A model generated the notes under the pieces. That model was not told the DNA's origin, ran no database searches, and saw nothing but the letters and a program-made list of their open reading frames with translations. From positions 1-64,000 of the forward strand of contig NZ_AQHR01000059.1 of NCBI RefSeq assembly GCF_000390185.1: 64,000 bases of DNA, read 5' to 3'. Origin of the DNA: Lunatimonas lonarensis. GTDB lineage: Bacteria; Bacteroidota; Bacteroidia; Cytophagales; Cyclobacteriaceae. The position numbers and the translations under genes were made by a program. Below, piece after piece: positions 8,608 to 17,384 of the stretch (position 1 is the stretch's first letter; every line of letters begins with the position of its first letter).

Positions 8608-8844
8608 CTCGTTCGGGATGTTTTTATTGGGCAAAGGAATGACCGGGTGACAGGCTAGCTTGTGCTTTTTTGAAGGGACTTCACGCCGTTTATCACTTGT
8701 AGAGGAGAAAACAAACCACCCACATCCTTTTTTGCCTGAAAATGCTTAAATAGTAGTGTGAATCATAAATCACGGGCAAACAATCACCAAGACCTGCCGT
8801 TCCGCTTACCAAAACATCGCTTTAACGAAATACCCCCAAACTCT

Positions 8845-10188
8845 ATGGAATCACTCAATCGACGGAAATTCATTCAGCATACCGGACTACTGGCAGCGGG
8901 GAGCCTTTTGTCTCCCTTGGCAGGATACGGCTATCGACGGGAAAAACAACGGCTCGCCATGGTAGGTACCGGCGGCAGAGGGATAGGTATGTGGGGTACC
9001 TCTGTGGTAGAAGCCTACAGTGATATCGTCGAATTCGTCGGGCTCTGTGATATCAATCCGGGCAGGGTGGCCTACGCCAAAAATCAGATGAAAGTGGCCT
9101 GCCCCGTATACACAGACTTCGATAAAATGCTAAGAGAGGCCAAACCGGACACCCTAATCGTTACCACTACAGATTCTACCCACCATGAATTTATCATCAA
9201 AGGCCTGGAGGCTGGCCTGCGGGTGATCTCCGAAAAGCCGATGACCACCGATGCGGAGAAATGCGAGGCCATCTTTGAAGCTGAAAAGCGAACCGGCAAC
9301 AAAGTAATCGTCACCTTCAACATGCGCTACACACCCTATGTGGAGGAAATCTGGGAGCTCCTTCGTAACGGTGAAATAGGGGACATCAAATCCGTGGATC
9401 TAAACTGGTACCTGGATACCAGCCATGGCGCCAGCTATTTCAGACGATGGCACGGGGAGCGGCAGTTTGGCGGCACCCTCTTGGTGCATAAAGCCACGCA
9501 CCACTTTGATACGCTGAATTACTGGATGGATTCGGAACCTGAAGAGGTCTTTGCCTACGGATCGCTGGATTTTTATGGGCAAAAAAACAGCCCTATCCAC
9601 CACACCCATTGCCGCACTTGCCCGCATAAATCCTCCTGCAATTTCTATTGGGACATTACCAAAGACCGGGGAGCGATGAACCTCTATGTGGATCATGAAA
9701 AGCACGATGGATACCTGCGGGACGGATGTGTCTTTCGGAAGGAAATAGATATCTACGACACCATGGCCGTGCAGTACAGGTATGCCAATGGAGTACCCGT
9801 AAACTATTCCCTCACGGCCTTCTCCCCCTACGAAGGCTTCCGCGTGGCAATCAATGGCACCAAAGGAAGACTGGATGCATGGATCAAGTCCTCCATGCCG
9901 ACGGGCGTGCCTCCCTACCAGGAAATCGTGATTACCAACCTTTTTGGCCACGTCAAGACCATACAGGTAATCCCCCAATCTGGTGGTCATGGGGGTTCAG
10001 ACCCCCGCCTAAAAGATAAAATCTTCCGGTTCCCGGATAGCCCGGATCGGTTTAAGCAGTCTGCGGGTTCCAGGGACGGGGCCATGTCGGCATTGATCGG
10101 AATAGCGGCACGACAAAGCATCGAAACCGGAAAAATCGTGAAGATCGCCGACCTGACATCCCTGAAACCACTGGCCAAGAAGGCGTAG
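8845..10188 (+). CDS. Gfo/Idh/MocA-family oxidoreductase, Tat-exported
   Basis: The product is 447 residues from ATG 8845, preferred over a GTG at 8758 because it starts a twin-arginine signal, MESLNRRKFIQHTGLLAAGS. The N-terminal Rossmann domain has AMVGTGGRGIG, and the family motif SEKPMTTDAEKCEAIF carries the conserved Lys of the EKP triad. The C-terminal domain has HKATHHFDTLNYW. An insertion with several cysteines (HTHCRTCPHKSSCNFYW) is typical of the periplasmic Bacteroidota/Planctomycetes members. The enzyme should oxidise or reduce a sugar or cyclitol with bound NAD(P), but the substrate is unknown. It stands alone, without SusCD or glycosidase genes. The 237-bp gap before it shows no clear promoter. 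Confidence 0.82.
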   Translation: MESLNRRKFIQHTGLLAAGSLLSPLAGYGYRREKQRLAMVGTGGRGIGMWGTSVVEAYSDIVEFVGLCDINPGRVAYAKNQMKVACPVYTDFDKMLREAKPDTLIVTTTDSTHHEFIIKGLEAGLRVISEKPMTTDAEKCEAIFEAEKRTGNKVIVTFNMRYTPYVEEIWELLRNGEIGDIKSVDLNWYLDTSHGASYFRRWHGERQFGGTLLVHKATHHFDTLNYWMDSEPEEVFAYGSLDFYGQKNSPIHHTHCRTCPHKSSCNFYWDITKDRGAMNLYVDHEKHDGYLRDGCVFRKEIDIYDTMAVQYRYANGVPVNYSLTAFSPYEGFRVAINGTKGRLDAWIKSSMPTGVPPYQEIVITNLFGHVKTIQVIPQSGGHGGSDPRLKDKIFRFPDSPDRFKQSAGSRDGAMSALIGIAARQSIETGKIVKIADLTSLKPLAKKA

Positions 10189-10212
10189 AGACACGGGCGA
10201 GGTGCTTGAATT

Positions 10213-10929
10213 TCAGGATACGGATAGCAAGAACACCGTGGGAATTTTGTGCAGGGAAGGCAAACCTTTGCTTTTCCAGGCACTCACCGGCAGGGTGCGG
10301 ATTTCTTCATCCTCGGCAGTAAGGTTCTTGCCAATGCATAGCAGGGTAGTGGGCAACAGGTGCCGAAGCAGATCCTCCGCAAGCTGCTGATTACGAAAAG
10401 GGGTCTCCATAAAAATCTGTGTGCTTTGATCCTTGCGGGCGGTGGCTTCCAAGTTGCGGATGGCTGCCGCCCGCTCCTTTTTATCTATCGGCAGGTATCC
10501 GTGAAAGGCAAATGCCTGTCCGCTAAAACCAGAACCCATCAATGCCAGAAAAATGGAAGAAGGTCCCGGAAGGGGCACTACTTGAATTCCCTTTCGGTGC
10601 GCATAGGCCACCGCCAACGCGCCGGGGTCGGCTATGCCCGGGCAGCCCGCCTCCGAAATCACGCCCATGTCATGGCCCTTAAAGAGAGGATACATCAGTT
10701 CTGCCAATTGGGATTCGGAGGAATTTTTATCCAATAGGGACATCTGTAGTGTACCAATATCCACCCCAAGCTGAAGGCTACTGATGTAGCGCCTTACGGT
10801 ACGGAAATTCTCCACCAAATAATAGGTAGTATGGGCTATCACCTCCTTCACCTGAGGCGTTATCACCTTGGACGCCGTACCCTCGGCCAGTACATTGGGG
10901 ATTAGATAGAGTTTTCCGTAGGAATGCAT
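10213..10929 (-). CDS. RsmI/YraL-like SAM-dependent methyltransferase
   Basis: The product is 238 residues from the start at 10929 (MHSYGKLYLIPNVL). A longer frame starting at 10968 would run through the divergent promoter. It belongs to the tetrapyrrole methylase fold used by RsmI, which 2'-O-methylates C1402 of 16S rRNA. Visible motifs are VISEAGCPGIADPG, the SAM-binding VVPLPGPSSIFLALMGSGF, AFHGYLP and FMETPFRNQQLAEDLL. It is shorter than classical RsmI (about 285 residues), as is usual for this Bacteroidota subgroup, so the exact target is uncertain. Its start lies only 11 nt from that of the divergent DUF2905 gene. Confidence 0.78.
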   Translation of the reverse strand: MHSYGKLYLIPNVLAEGTASKVITPQVKEVIAHTTYYLVENFRTVRRYISSLQLGVDIGTLQMSLLDKNSSESQLAELMYPLFKGHDMGVISEAGCPGIADPGALAVAYAHRKGIQVVPLPGPSSIFLALMGSGFSGQAFAFHGYLPIDKKERAAAIRNLEATARKDQSTQIFMETPFRNQQLAEDLLRHLLPTTLLCIGKNLTAEDEEIRTLPVSAWKSKGLPSLHKIPTVFLLSVS

Positions 10930-10937
10930 TATTTTTG
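10930..10937 (+). promoter_or_regulatory. Candidate -7 promoter box (TATTTTTG), leaderless arrangement
   Basis: This is an exact TAnnTTTG match ending 4 nt before the ATG of the DUF2905 gene. If used, transcription would begin at or next to the start codon. No convincing -33 TTG is visible. Confidence 0.3.
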
Positions 10938-10940
10938 GGT

Positions 10941-11174
10941 ATGGAACATGGAACCGGACATGTGGCAAAGATACTGATATTTGCCGGACTGCTTTTGGCC
11001 GCAGCGGGGTTTCTGCTCTGGCTGCTTCCCAAGTGGGGAGGGTTCAAGTCACTGCCCGGGGATATCGTGATCAAAAGGGAAAACTTCACGTTCTATTTTC
11101 CGCTGGGCACCTCCATACTGGTCAGCGTGCTGTTAACCCTGCTGCTGTACCTTTGGAGGAAGGTTAGCGGATAA
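10941..11174 (+). CDS. DUF2905 family small membrane protein
   Basis: The product is 77 residues from ATG 10941 (MEHGTGHVAKILIF). It has two transmembrane helices flanking a short loop with the family signature GGFKSLPGDIVIKRENFTFYFPLGTSI. DUF2905 proteins are small, widespread and functionally uncharacterised. The gene diverges from the RsmI-like methyltransferase, with only 11 nt between the two start codons. The call is secure at family level; no function is claimed. Confidence 0.85.
   Translation: MEHGTGHVAKILIFAGLLLAAAGFLLWLLPKWGGFKSLPGDIVIKRENFTFYFPLGTSILVSVLLTLLLYLWRKVSG
10966..10973 (-). promoter_or_regulatory. Candidate -7 promoter box (TATCTTTG) for the methyltransferase
   Basis: On the minus strand this is an exact TAnnTTTG match located 37 nt upstream of the methyltransferase start. 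It lies inside the coding sequence of the divergent DUF2905 gene. The same TATCTTTG octamer precedes other minus-strand genes in this window at a similar distance. Confidence 0.4.
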
Positions 11175-11233
11175 ATCACGAAATACCCAAGCAGACAGGC
11201 CAAACCTTACAATTAGGCAACACAAGTTTATAC

Positions 11234-12346
11234 CTATCGCTTATATGGCAAATAAACTAATACCGACGATTCTTGGTCGATAGCTCCTCCATCGGGAACG
11301 ATGGTTGGTGAGACTTTAGACTGCATGCCACTCATCTCCCAAGTTGTCATTGCCATCATAAACCAGGTTCCCTTTTCATTGCTTCCCAAAAAACGTACAT
11401 TTTTTGGTAGAGAGAAACCCCCCAATACTAATTGGCTATAGCGAGTAGCTGTTTTTCCGTCTAGGTCAACCAAGAGGTGATAAGGCTTGGATTGATAGCT
11501 AAGCGAGAAAAGTACTTCATTATTGCTACACCTAATACCTGATTGCAGTGTCCTATATCCCTCAAATCCATTGACGTATTTTAGTTGTTCGAGCGGATGT
11601 AGATCCCTGATGTGTGCCGCGTTCAAAAAATGTCCGTTAAAGTCGATCTGGAAGGCCGTAGACTTCGTTGCGTGGATGCAGGAAATCGAATCCGATGAAG
11701 GATGATATTGAAGCAGTGATTTTGAAGTGAGTGGAACCAACATGTCACCGGAAATAGGCGGTAGCCAGCGTTCTTCCTGTTCAAAAGTGTAAACCTCTAT
11801 TAATTTTCCATCATGAGTTACCTTGGAAAACTTGGCTGGGTTGGATGGATCGTACCAAGCACGATAAAAAAACAACCCCTCGTCATTTATGAGCAAACTG
11901 CCCGCCGATAGTTCGACCGGAATTCGTCTCCGGAATCCAAGATCCATTCCGTAAACATCCAGCTGCTGTCTGTTATTAATCCATAGGTAAATTTCTTCAT
12001 TATAGACCTGAGCTGCGGTAATCTCTGTATAGTCTTCCGGCCCTTCCCCATAAAAAGACCGATTCACTACCCTCGCTCCGTCGAGAGAAACTACGGAAAC
12101 ATCCACACGATCGTATTGATCAACCAGGACTACGTTTTCCTCCGTGAAAAATACCGCATGGCGGCTACGTACTTCAGCATCACCAGTTAACACATACGCA
12201 CTTGGATGGTAGAAATAGTCCTCAAGGGAAAGTGGCATGGGGCTTTCCCTTAAAGTAATTAATTTCCCTGAATCTTCGATTGGGCTGCCACAGGATAAAA
12301 TAGCAGCCAATACTATTGGAAAATAACGGACACCATTTAGTACCAT
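11234..12346 (-). CDS. 6-bladed beta-propeller lipoprotein (BF3222/DUF5128-like)
   Basis: The 370-residue product has a lipoprotein signal with the lipobox ILSC (C19). The body is made of beta-propeller blades; the stretch VVNRSFYGEGPEDYTEI resembles the GxGPGEY signature of Bacteroidota-specific 6-bladed propeller lipoproteins. Repeated D-G-x and Y-x-W strands continue to the C-terminus. Such proteins are common as cell-surface or periplasmic paralogues of unknown function. An AT-rich inverted repeat lies 10 nt upstream of the start. The gene follows the alpha/beta hydrolase on the same strand after 61 nt. Confidence 0.68.
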   Translation of the reverse strand: MVLNGVRYFPIVLAAILSCGSPIEDSGKLITLRESPMPLSLEDYFYHPSAYVLTGDAEVRSRHAVFFTEENVVLVDQYDRVDVSVVSLDGARVVNRSFYGEGPEDYTEITAAQVYNEEIYLWINNRQQLDVYGMDLGFRRRIPVELSAGSLLINDEGLFFYRAWYDPSNPAKFSKVTHDGKLIEVYTFEQEERWLPPISGDMLVPLTSKSLLQYHPSSDSISCIHATKSTAFQIDFNGHFLNAAHIRDLHPLEQLKYVNGFEGYRTLQSGIRCSNNEVLFSLSYQSKPYHLLVDLDGKTATRYSQLVLGGFSLPKNVRFLGSNEKGTWFMMAMTTWEMSGMQSKVSPTIVPDGGAIDQESSVLVYLPYKR

Positions 12347-12355
12347 AGAAAAAGA

Positions 12356-12389
12356 TTTTATCTAAAATTACCTAAAAAATTAGATAAAA
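12356..12389. repeat. AT-rich inverted repeat upstream of the propeller lipoprotein
   Basis: Perfect 10-bp arms, TTTTATCTAA (12356-12365) and TTAGATAAAA (12380-12389), flank a 14-nt spacer. The element lies between the stop of the alpha/beta hydrolase gene and the start of the next gene. It could be a weak hairpin in the 5' leader, an operator, or the end of the upstream transcript. The stem has only two G:C pairs, so it is unlikely to be a strong terminator. Confidence 0.4.
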
Positions 12390-12407
12390 CCAATCATTTA
12401 GGTTAGC

Positions 12408-13166
12408 CTATCTTAAAAACGCTTTCAGCGTCTCTACCACCGCCTCGGGCTGCTCGGCATGCAGCCAATGGCCGGCCTTTTTGATATAGATCAGGTGGTG
12501 TCCGGGAAAAAACCGCTCCATGTCCTCCCGGTCTTTTTCCTGTATATACTTGGAGTTTTCCCCGCCCATAAATAGGGTAGGTCCTTCAAAGCGTCCCTTT
12601 CCCGGCAGGGCCTCGCCCACATTTTCTATTTTTTCGGTGATCACGGGTAGGTTGATCTTCCAGGCAAATTTGCCATCCACCCGGGTAAGGCTTTTCAGCA
12701 AAAACTGCCGTATGCCCAGCTCCGGGATGTACTTGGCCAGTTGATCGTCTGCTTCCTTCCGGGAGCTTATCTTATCGAAATTTAGGCTATTGAGTCCTTC
12801 CAAAATGGTTTGATGATGCACCGGGTAATACCGAGGAGCAATATCTGCCACTACAAGCTTGTCGACCCGCTCTGGATATTTCAGCGCAAAGTTCATCGCC
12901 GTCTTGCCCCCCATGGAATGCCCCATTAGGCACACGGTATCCAGGCTCTCTGCATCCAGCAGTTCCTTCAGATCATCCGCCATTGCGGCATAATTCCACT
13001 CGTCTGAATGCGGTGAGTCGCCGTGATTACGCTGATCTACGAGGTACAGGGTATAGTGTTGGGATAGGTCTTTGGCAATGCCCATCCAGTTGTCAGCCGA
13101 CCCAAACAGCCCGTGCAAAATTACCAGAGGTTTGCCCTCACCTGCTTTTCGAAAATTCAATTGCAT
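12408..13166 (-). CDS. Alpha/beta hydrolase, YbfF-like esterase
   Basis: The product is 252 residues from the start at 13166 (MQLNFRKAGEGKP). The longer start at 13196 adds ten poorly conserved residues. The alpha/beta hydrolase fold is clear: oxyanion region VILHGLFGSADNW, VDQRNHGDSPHS, nucleophile elbow GHSMGGKTAM, and the catalytic His in KAGHWLHAEQPEAV. The pattern is closest to YbfF-type acyl esterases. It lies immediately downstream of pdxJ and is likely cotranscribed with it. The natural substrate is not known. Confidence 0.82.
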   Translation of the reverse strand: MQLNFRKAGEGKPLVILHGLFGSADNWMGIAKDLSQHYTLYLVDQRNHGDSPHSDEWNYAAMADDLKELLDAESLDTVCLMGHSMGGKTAMNFALKYPERVDKLVVADIAPRYYPVHHQTILEGLNSLNFDKISSRKEADDQLAKYIPELGIRQFLLKSLTRVDGKFAWKINLPVITEKIENVGEALPGKGRFEGPTLFMGGENSKYIQEKDREDMERFFPGHHLIYIKKAGHWLHAEQPEAVVETLKAFLR

Positions 13167-13209
13167 ACTATCTCTTTTTTTTGCATTTTCTATCAAAAAT
13201 CTGCTAAGC

Positions 13210-13926
13210 CTAAAGCTCTAGCTGCCTGCGGTACATCTGAATGGTGTTTTCCAAGCCGTAGTACAGGGCATCACAGATCAACGCATGGCCGATGGATACC
13301 TCGTCTAGCCAGGGGATTTGCTGTTTGAGAAAGGCAAGGTTGTGCAGGTCCAAGTCATGGCCGGCGTTCAAACCCAGGCCCAGTTCGCGTGCCAACTTGG
13401 CCACCTCCACGTAGGGGCGCACTGCGGCATCCCTGTCTTGGTGGTAGTGGCTGGCGTAGGGTTCCGTGTAGAGTTCCACCCGGTCGGTACCGGTATTTTT
13501 GGCAGGCTCGAAATAGCGGGACTCCGGGTTGATAAAAATCGACGTGCGAACCCCGTATTCATGCAGTTCGGCAATGATATCTTTGAGCAAAGCTTGGTGG
13601 GCAATGGTATCCCAGCCGGTATTGGAGGTAATCGCCTCGGGTGGATCGGGCACCAAGGTAGCCTGCGCGGGTTTCGTGAGGCGTACCAATTCCATGTAAC
13701 GTTTGTCCGGGTACCCCTCGATGTTGAATTCGGTGGTAACCACCTGATGCAGTGCAAGCACATCATCATAGCGGATATGCCGTTCGTCCGGACGGGGATG
13801 AACCGTTATTCCCTGTGCGCCAAAACGCTCTGCATCCAAGGCCACTTTCACCACGTCCGGATTGTTGGCTCCCCGGGCATTTCGAATGGTGGCGATCTTG
13901 TTAATATTTACACTTAATTTCGTCAT
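13210..13926 (-). CDS. pdxJ: Pyridoxine 5'-phosphate synthase PdxJ
   Basis: This 238-residue TIM-barrel enzyme of the DXP-dependent vitamin B6 route condenses 1-deoxyxylulose 5-phosphate with 3-amino-1-hydroxyacetone 1-phosphate. Family motifs are [14 protein letters not shown] at the N-terminus, [17 protein letters not shown] with the catalytic His, EFNIEGYP with the catalytic Glu, and [15 protein letters not shown] with the second catalytic His. The length is normal. The start at 13926 gives the expected [18 protein letters not shown] promoter box lies 39 nt upstream, and an alpha/beta hydrolase gene follows after a short gap. Confidence 0.96.
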   Translation of the reverse strand: MTKLSVNINKIATIRNARGANNPDVVKVALDAERFGAQGITVHPRPDERHIRYDDVLALHQVVTTEFNIEGYPDKRYMELVRLTKPAQATLVPDPPEAITSNTGWDTIAHQALLKDIIAELHEYGVRTSIFINPESRYFEPAKNTGTDRVELYTEPYASHYHQDRDAAVRPYVEVAKLARELGLGLNAGHDLDLHNLAFLKQQIPWLDEVSIGHALICDALYYGLENTIQMYRRQLEL

Positions 13927-13964
13927 ATATCTAATTAAAGCCTAATTTTGTGTGTAGGCTGCCT

Positions 13965-13972
13965 CAAAGATA
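13965..13972 (-). promoter_or_regulatory. Candidate -7 promoter box (TATCTTTG) of pdxJ
   Basis: On the minus strand this is an exact TAnnTTTG match 39 nt upstream of the pdxJ start codon. No clear TTG at -33 is visible. Confidence 0.42.
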
Positions 13973-14081
13973 AACCACAACGTCCGAAATTTCGTTTTCG
14001 TGGCTTGTAAATCCTGGCTGCCATCAACATTTATCCCAATTTTGACCCATACGTGTTTATCCAACCAAAACGACACTGACC

Positions 14082-14537
14082 ATGAGCTTAAAACTGAAGA
14101 TCGAGGATGAAATCAAGAAAGCCATGCTGGCAAAGGAAAAGGACAGGCTTCGCGCCCTTCGGGCCATAAAGTCGTTGATCTTACTCGACGAGACCAAATC
14201 AGGTGGCGAGAAAGGGCTTTCAGAGGAGGACGAGCTAAAACTTCTCACAAAAGCTGCCAAACAGCGAAAGGATTCGGCTGACATCTTCCAGCAGCAAAAC
14301 CGCAAGGACCTAGCAGACCTAGAGCTAAGCGAACTGGCGGTAATCAACGAGTTCCTTCCCCGTCAGCTCAGTAGCGAGGAATTGAATGCGGAGCTCCGAG
14401 CCATCATCGCCGAAGTGGGTGCCGAGGGCCCAAAAGATATGGGCAAAGTAATGGGTGCTGCCACAAAAAAACTGGCGGGAAAGGCCGACGGCAAAGATAT
14501 CTCTGCTAAAGTAAAAGAACTTCTGACCCCCCAATGA
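14082..14537 (+). CDS. yqeY: GatB/YqeY domain-containing protein
   Basis: The product is 151 residues, predominantly helical, spanning the whole YqeY family. Visible motifs are the N-terminal KIEDEIKKAMLAKEKDRLRALRAIKS, the central LTKAAKQRKDSADIFQQQNRKDLADLE, and the C-terminal GPKDMGKVMGAATKKLAGKADGKDIS. It is related to the tRNA-binding tail domain of GatB and is thought to interact with tRNA or the amidotransferase, but its role is not established. The cvpA gene starts 1 nt after its stop, so the two are cotranscribed. Confidence 0.88.
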   Translation: MSLKLKIEDEIKKAMLAKEKDRLRALRAIKSLILLDETKSGGEKGLSEEDELKLLTKAAKQRKDSADIFQQQNRKDLADLELSELAVINEFLPRQLSSEELNAELRAIIAEVGAEGPKDMGKVMGAATKKLAGKADGKDISAKVKELLTPQ

Positions 14538-14538
14538 G

Positions 14539-15084
14539 GTGGCTACGATTGATGTTATCCTGTTGGGGATGCTGGGCATAGGGGCGTATAGTGGGTACAA
14601 AAAGGGGCTTTTCATTGGCATTTTGACCATTATTGCCTTCTTTTTTGGCTTGATCGTCGCTTTTCGTTTTATGCATTGGGGAGCCGCGCTCCTCTCGGAA
14701 CACGTGGAAAGCCTAACCTTTATGCTCCCATTTATTTCCTTCCTGCTTATTTTCTTCGTGGTCACAGCACTTATCCGCCTATTGGCCTACGTAGTAAAAC
14801 AGGGCCTAAACCTAACGATTTTGGGAACCTTTGACAGCTTTGCAGGACTGGTCTTGGGTGTTTTGAAATGGGCCATGATGATCAGTCTTTTGCTTTGGGT
14901 TGCCAACGCATTTGACTTCAAAGCACCCGATTCCTTTCGGGAAGGGGCGGTAATTTATCCCATGATCACCCCGATAGCCCCCACGGTAGTGGACATGCTA
15001 GACCGCTACACTCCCATCATTGAGACAACAATGGCCGCGGTTCAAGAATTGGTAAACTCCGGAGCCGGTGATCCTACTAATTGA
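14539..15084 (+). CDS. cvpA: CvpA family membrane protein
   Basis: The product is 181 residues from a GTG start directly behind yqeY. It has four hydrophobic segments at roughly residues 5-25, 30-50, 62-85 and 100-122, with the family-typical N-terminus IDVILLGMLGIGAYSGYKKGLF. CvpA was named for colicin V production and is linked in other bacteria to envelope integrity; its biochemistry is unclear. The downstream glutamine amidotransferase gene overlaps its 3' end by 17 nt, which suggests translational coupling. Confidence 0.85.
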   Translation: MATIDVILLGMLGIGAYSGYKKGLFIGILTIIAFFFGLIVAFRFMHWGAALLSEHVESLTFMLPFISFLLIFFVVTALIRLLAYVVKQGLNLTILGTFDSFAGLVLGVLKWAMMISLLLWVANAFDFKAPDSFREGAVIYPMITPIAPTVVDMLDRYTPIIETTMAAVQELVNSGAGDPTN

Positions 15085-15640
15085 CAATTTTGATTCATTT
15101 TCCTACCTGTTGGCTGATTATTTTCTCCGCACAGGCGTAGCGCTTTGTATCCGAAGAAATGACGTAGACGTAGAATCTTTAAAGCAACAGAAATTCGCAG
15201 CCCTCGTCATCTCTCCGGGACCCGAATCACCCCGGAAAGCAGGCAACCTGATGGATATCCTCGCCTATTACTACGACAAACTGCCCGTATTGGGCGTTTG
15301 CCTGGGGCATCAGGCCATAGGACAACTATTCGGGGCTGAGTTGGTGCGCAGTGAAAGGCCCATGCACGGCAAAGTGAGCACAATCCGGCGGGTGAACCCA
15401 CATCCTGTATTTGATTCCCTGCCCGACCGCTTTTCGGTCACCCGATACCATTCACTGGAACTGAAAAACCTCCCGGATACACTGCGGGTTCTTTATGAAA
15501 CCGACAAAAAGGAAATAATGGCTATCGGACACCGCAGCCTTCCCCTAGTGGGCATCCAATTTCACCCCGAGGCCTACCTTTCCGAATATGGAGAGGAAAT
15601 TATTCGGTCATGGATACGGTTCCACAATCTGGACACCTAG
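15068..15640 (+). CDS. pabA: Anthranilate/aminodeoxychorismate synthase glutamine amidotransferase
   Basis: This 190-residue class I glutamine amidotransferase starts at GTG 15068. The catalytic Cys lies in GVCLGHQAIGQLFGA and the His/Glu pair in GIQFHPEAYLSEYG. The N-terminal LLIDNFDSFSYLLADYF is diagnostic of TrpG/PabA. It provides ammonia for synthesis of anthranilate or 4-amino-4-deoxychorismate. No trpE or pabB gene is adjacent, so tryptophan and folate roles cannot be separated. Isolated PabA-like genes often serve both. It overlaps cvpA by 17 nt. Confidence 0.88.
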   Translation: MILLIDNFDSFSYLLADYFLRTGVALCIRRNDVDVESLKQQKFAALVISPGPESPRKAGNLMDILAYYYDKLPVLGVCLGHQAIGQLFGAELVRSERPMHGKVSTIRRVNPHPVFDSLPDRFSVTRYHSLELKNLPDTLRVLYETDKKEIMAIGHRSLPLVGIQFHPEAYLSEYGEEIIRSWIRFHNLDT

Positions 15641-15761
15641 GCCGTTTCCATGGAAAACCAGCGCAAAAATGCAGTTTTTGGTTGGGATTTTTTGCATAAT
15701 GAACATTCAGCGGGTTCGTCACGTTTTATTTTTAGTTTCAAATTAATATCTTTAGCACACC

Positions 15762-16427
15762 ATGCAGGCATACGAATTTATAAATAACCTCATCCCCCCC
15801 CTGAAGCTAACAGACCGGGTCGGAAAGGCGTTGGCCTGGATGGAGGAAATCCGTACCGACGTATTGCCTGTAGTGCATGAAGGGCATTTTATGGGCTTGG
15901 TCACTGATGAAATGATCTATGAAATCAATGACCCGGATCTCACAATCCAGGATATTGACCTAATTTCAAAAGGTGGTTTTGTACAGATGGACCGGCATAT
16001 ATACGAGGTGTTGCGCGTATCATCGGAGCATCATTCGAATATGGTGGCGGTCTTGGACAAAGAGCAGATATACCAAGGGGTGGTCACCGTAGAGGATGCC
16101 ATCACGGCTTTTACCGATTCCATTTCTATCCAATCGCAGGGCGGGGTGTTGATTTTGTCGATGTTTATGACAGACTACAGCCTTTACGACATCGCCCGAA
16201 TCGTAGAGTCCGAAAATGCCAAAATATTGAGCAGCTTCATTTCCAGCGACCCCTTGGACGATAGCAAAATCAAAGTGACGCTCAAACTGGACCAGACAGA
16301 GCTACGCCATATAAAGGCTACGATGGAACGGTTTGGCTACAAGGTAATAGACCACTACCAAGAAGAAATAGGGCTGAGTTCCGAACAGGATCGGCTGGGA
16401 AACCTGCTACGCTTTTTAGATATCTGA
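15762..16427 (+). CDS. CBS-domain protein
   Basis: The 221-residue product has a pair of CBS motifs in its first 130 residues (MEEIRTDVLPVVHEGHFMGLVTDEMI and HSNMVAVLDKEQIYQGVVTVEDAI). These are followed by a C-terminal ACT-like domain beginning around VLILSMFMTDYSLYDIARIVE. CBS pairs bind adenosyl nucleotides. This gene is regularly the first of the Bacteroidota cluster that continues with nadK, DUF6089, uppS and bamA, and that order is seen here. nadK starts 7 nt downstream. A near-consensus TATCTTTA box (15747-15754) lies 8 nt before the ATG. Its biochemical role is unknown. Confidence 0.8.
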   Translation: MQAYEFINNLIPPLKLTDRVGKALAWMEEIRTDVLPVVHEGHFMGLVTDEMIYEINDPDLTIQDIDLISKGGFVQMDRHIYEVLRVSSEHHSNMVAVLDKEQIYQGVVTVEDAITAFTDSISIQSQGGVLILSMFMTDYSLYDIARIVESENAKILSSFISSDPLDDSKIKVTLKLDQTELRHIKATMERFGYKVIDHYQEEIGLSSEQDRLGNLLRFLDI

Positions 16428-16434
16428 CCACCGG

Positions 16435-17310
16435 ATGAAAGCGACGATCCACGGAATTAACTTTGAGCCCGAATTCAAGCCTTACATCCAAAAACTCATC
16501 CAACTACTAACAGCGGAAGGTTTTCTGGTTTATGTGACTTCGACATTTTTCCGCAGCCTGCAAAAACTCGGCATACCATACGACTCCCTCTTGCTCATCT
16601 CCGATAAATCCCAGCTCACCGAGATGGATTTTGTCATTTCTGTGGGAGGTGATGGCACGTTGCTGGATGCGGTGTGCTTGGTAGGCCCCCACGAAACCCC
16701 AATCATGGGAATCAATACCGGTAGGCTTGGTTTTCTGGCTACCATCGCTAAGGACGACATCGCACAAGCCGTGCAGACGCTGGTATCAAAGACCTATGAC
16801 CTGGAGGAAAGAAGCTTGGTACATCTCGACTCGGACACGGAGCTTTTTGACGGGCTAAACTTCGGGCTGAACGAATTCACCATCCACAAACGGGATACCT
16901 CCTCCATGATCACAGTACACACATACATTGATGGAGCTTATCTCAACAGCTATTGGGCCGATGGCCTGATAATTTCCACCCCTACCGGCTCCACAGGCTA
17001 TTCGTTGAGCTGCGGTGGTCCGCTGATTTCCCCCTCTGCGAAAAACTTCGTGATCACGCCGGTAAGCCCGCACAACCTGAATGTGCGGCCCATGGTCGTG
17101 TCGGACGATACCGAAATATCGTTTAAGATCGAGGGCAGAAGTGAAAAATTTCTGGTATCTTTAGATTCAAGGTCTACACCAATAGACGCTTCCGTGGCGT
17201 TGAAAATCAAAAAGGAAAAGTTTGTCGCCAAATTGGTCAAATGCCACACCCATAGTTTCTACGATACCCTTCGTCAAAAGCTCAGTTGGGGCTTTGATAT
17301 GAGAAATTAG
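16435..17310 (+). CDS. nadK: NAD kinase
   Basis: This 291-residue enzyme phosphorylates NAD to NADP using ATP or polyphosphate. Diagnostic motifs are SVGGDGTLLDAVCLVG (the GGDG triphosphate-binding motif), GINTGRLGFLATI, the NE-containing LNEFTIHKRDTSSM, and the C-terminal GLIISTPTGSTGYSLSCGGPLISP. Length and motif order are normal. It lies 7 nt after the CBS gene and 74 nt before the DUF6089 gene, so it probably belongs to the same operon. Confidence 0.96.
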   Translation: MKATIHGINFEPEFKPYIQKLIQLLTAEGFLVYVTSTFFRSLQKLGIPYDSLLLISDKSQLTEMDFVISVGGDGTLLDAVCLVGPHETPIMGINTGRLGFLATIAKDDIAQAVQTLVSKTYDLEERSLVHLDSDTELFDGLNFGLNEFTIHKRDTSSMITVHTYIDGAYLNSYWADGLIISTPTGSTGYSLSCGGPLISPSAKNFVITPVSPHNLNVRPMVVSDDTEISFKIEGRSEKFLVSLDSRSTPIDASVALKIKKEKFVAKLVKCHTHSFYDTLRQKLSWGFDMRN

Positions 17311-17384
17311 TTTTAACAAAAATTAACCCAGCAAATATCCAAGCAGGTTTTTTATTCGTTGGGTAGTTTATAAATTGCAAAGAC

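Noticed and set aside
9400-9990. 196-codon minus-strand open frame in the Gfo/Idh gene
   Set aside because: Shadow of a real gene on the opposite strand; composition mirrors the codon bias of the sense gene.
13318-13917. 199-codon plus-strand open frame opposite pdxJ
   Set aside because: pdxJ is unambiguous; the antisense frame has no family features.
13943-13950. TAATTTTG box on the plus strand as promoter of yqeY
   Set aside because: It is an exact consensus match but would leave a leader of about 130 nt, and it lies within the pdxJ promoter region; support is too weak to call.
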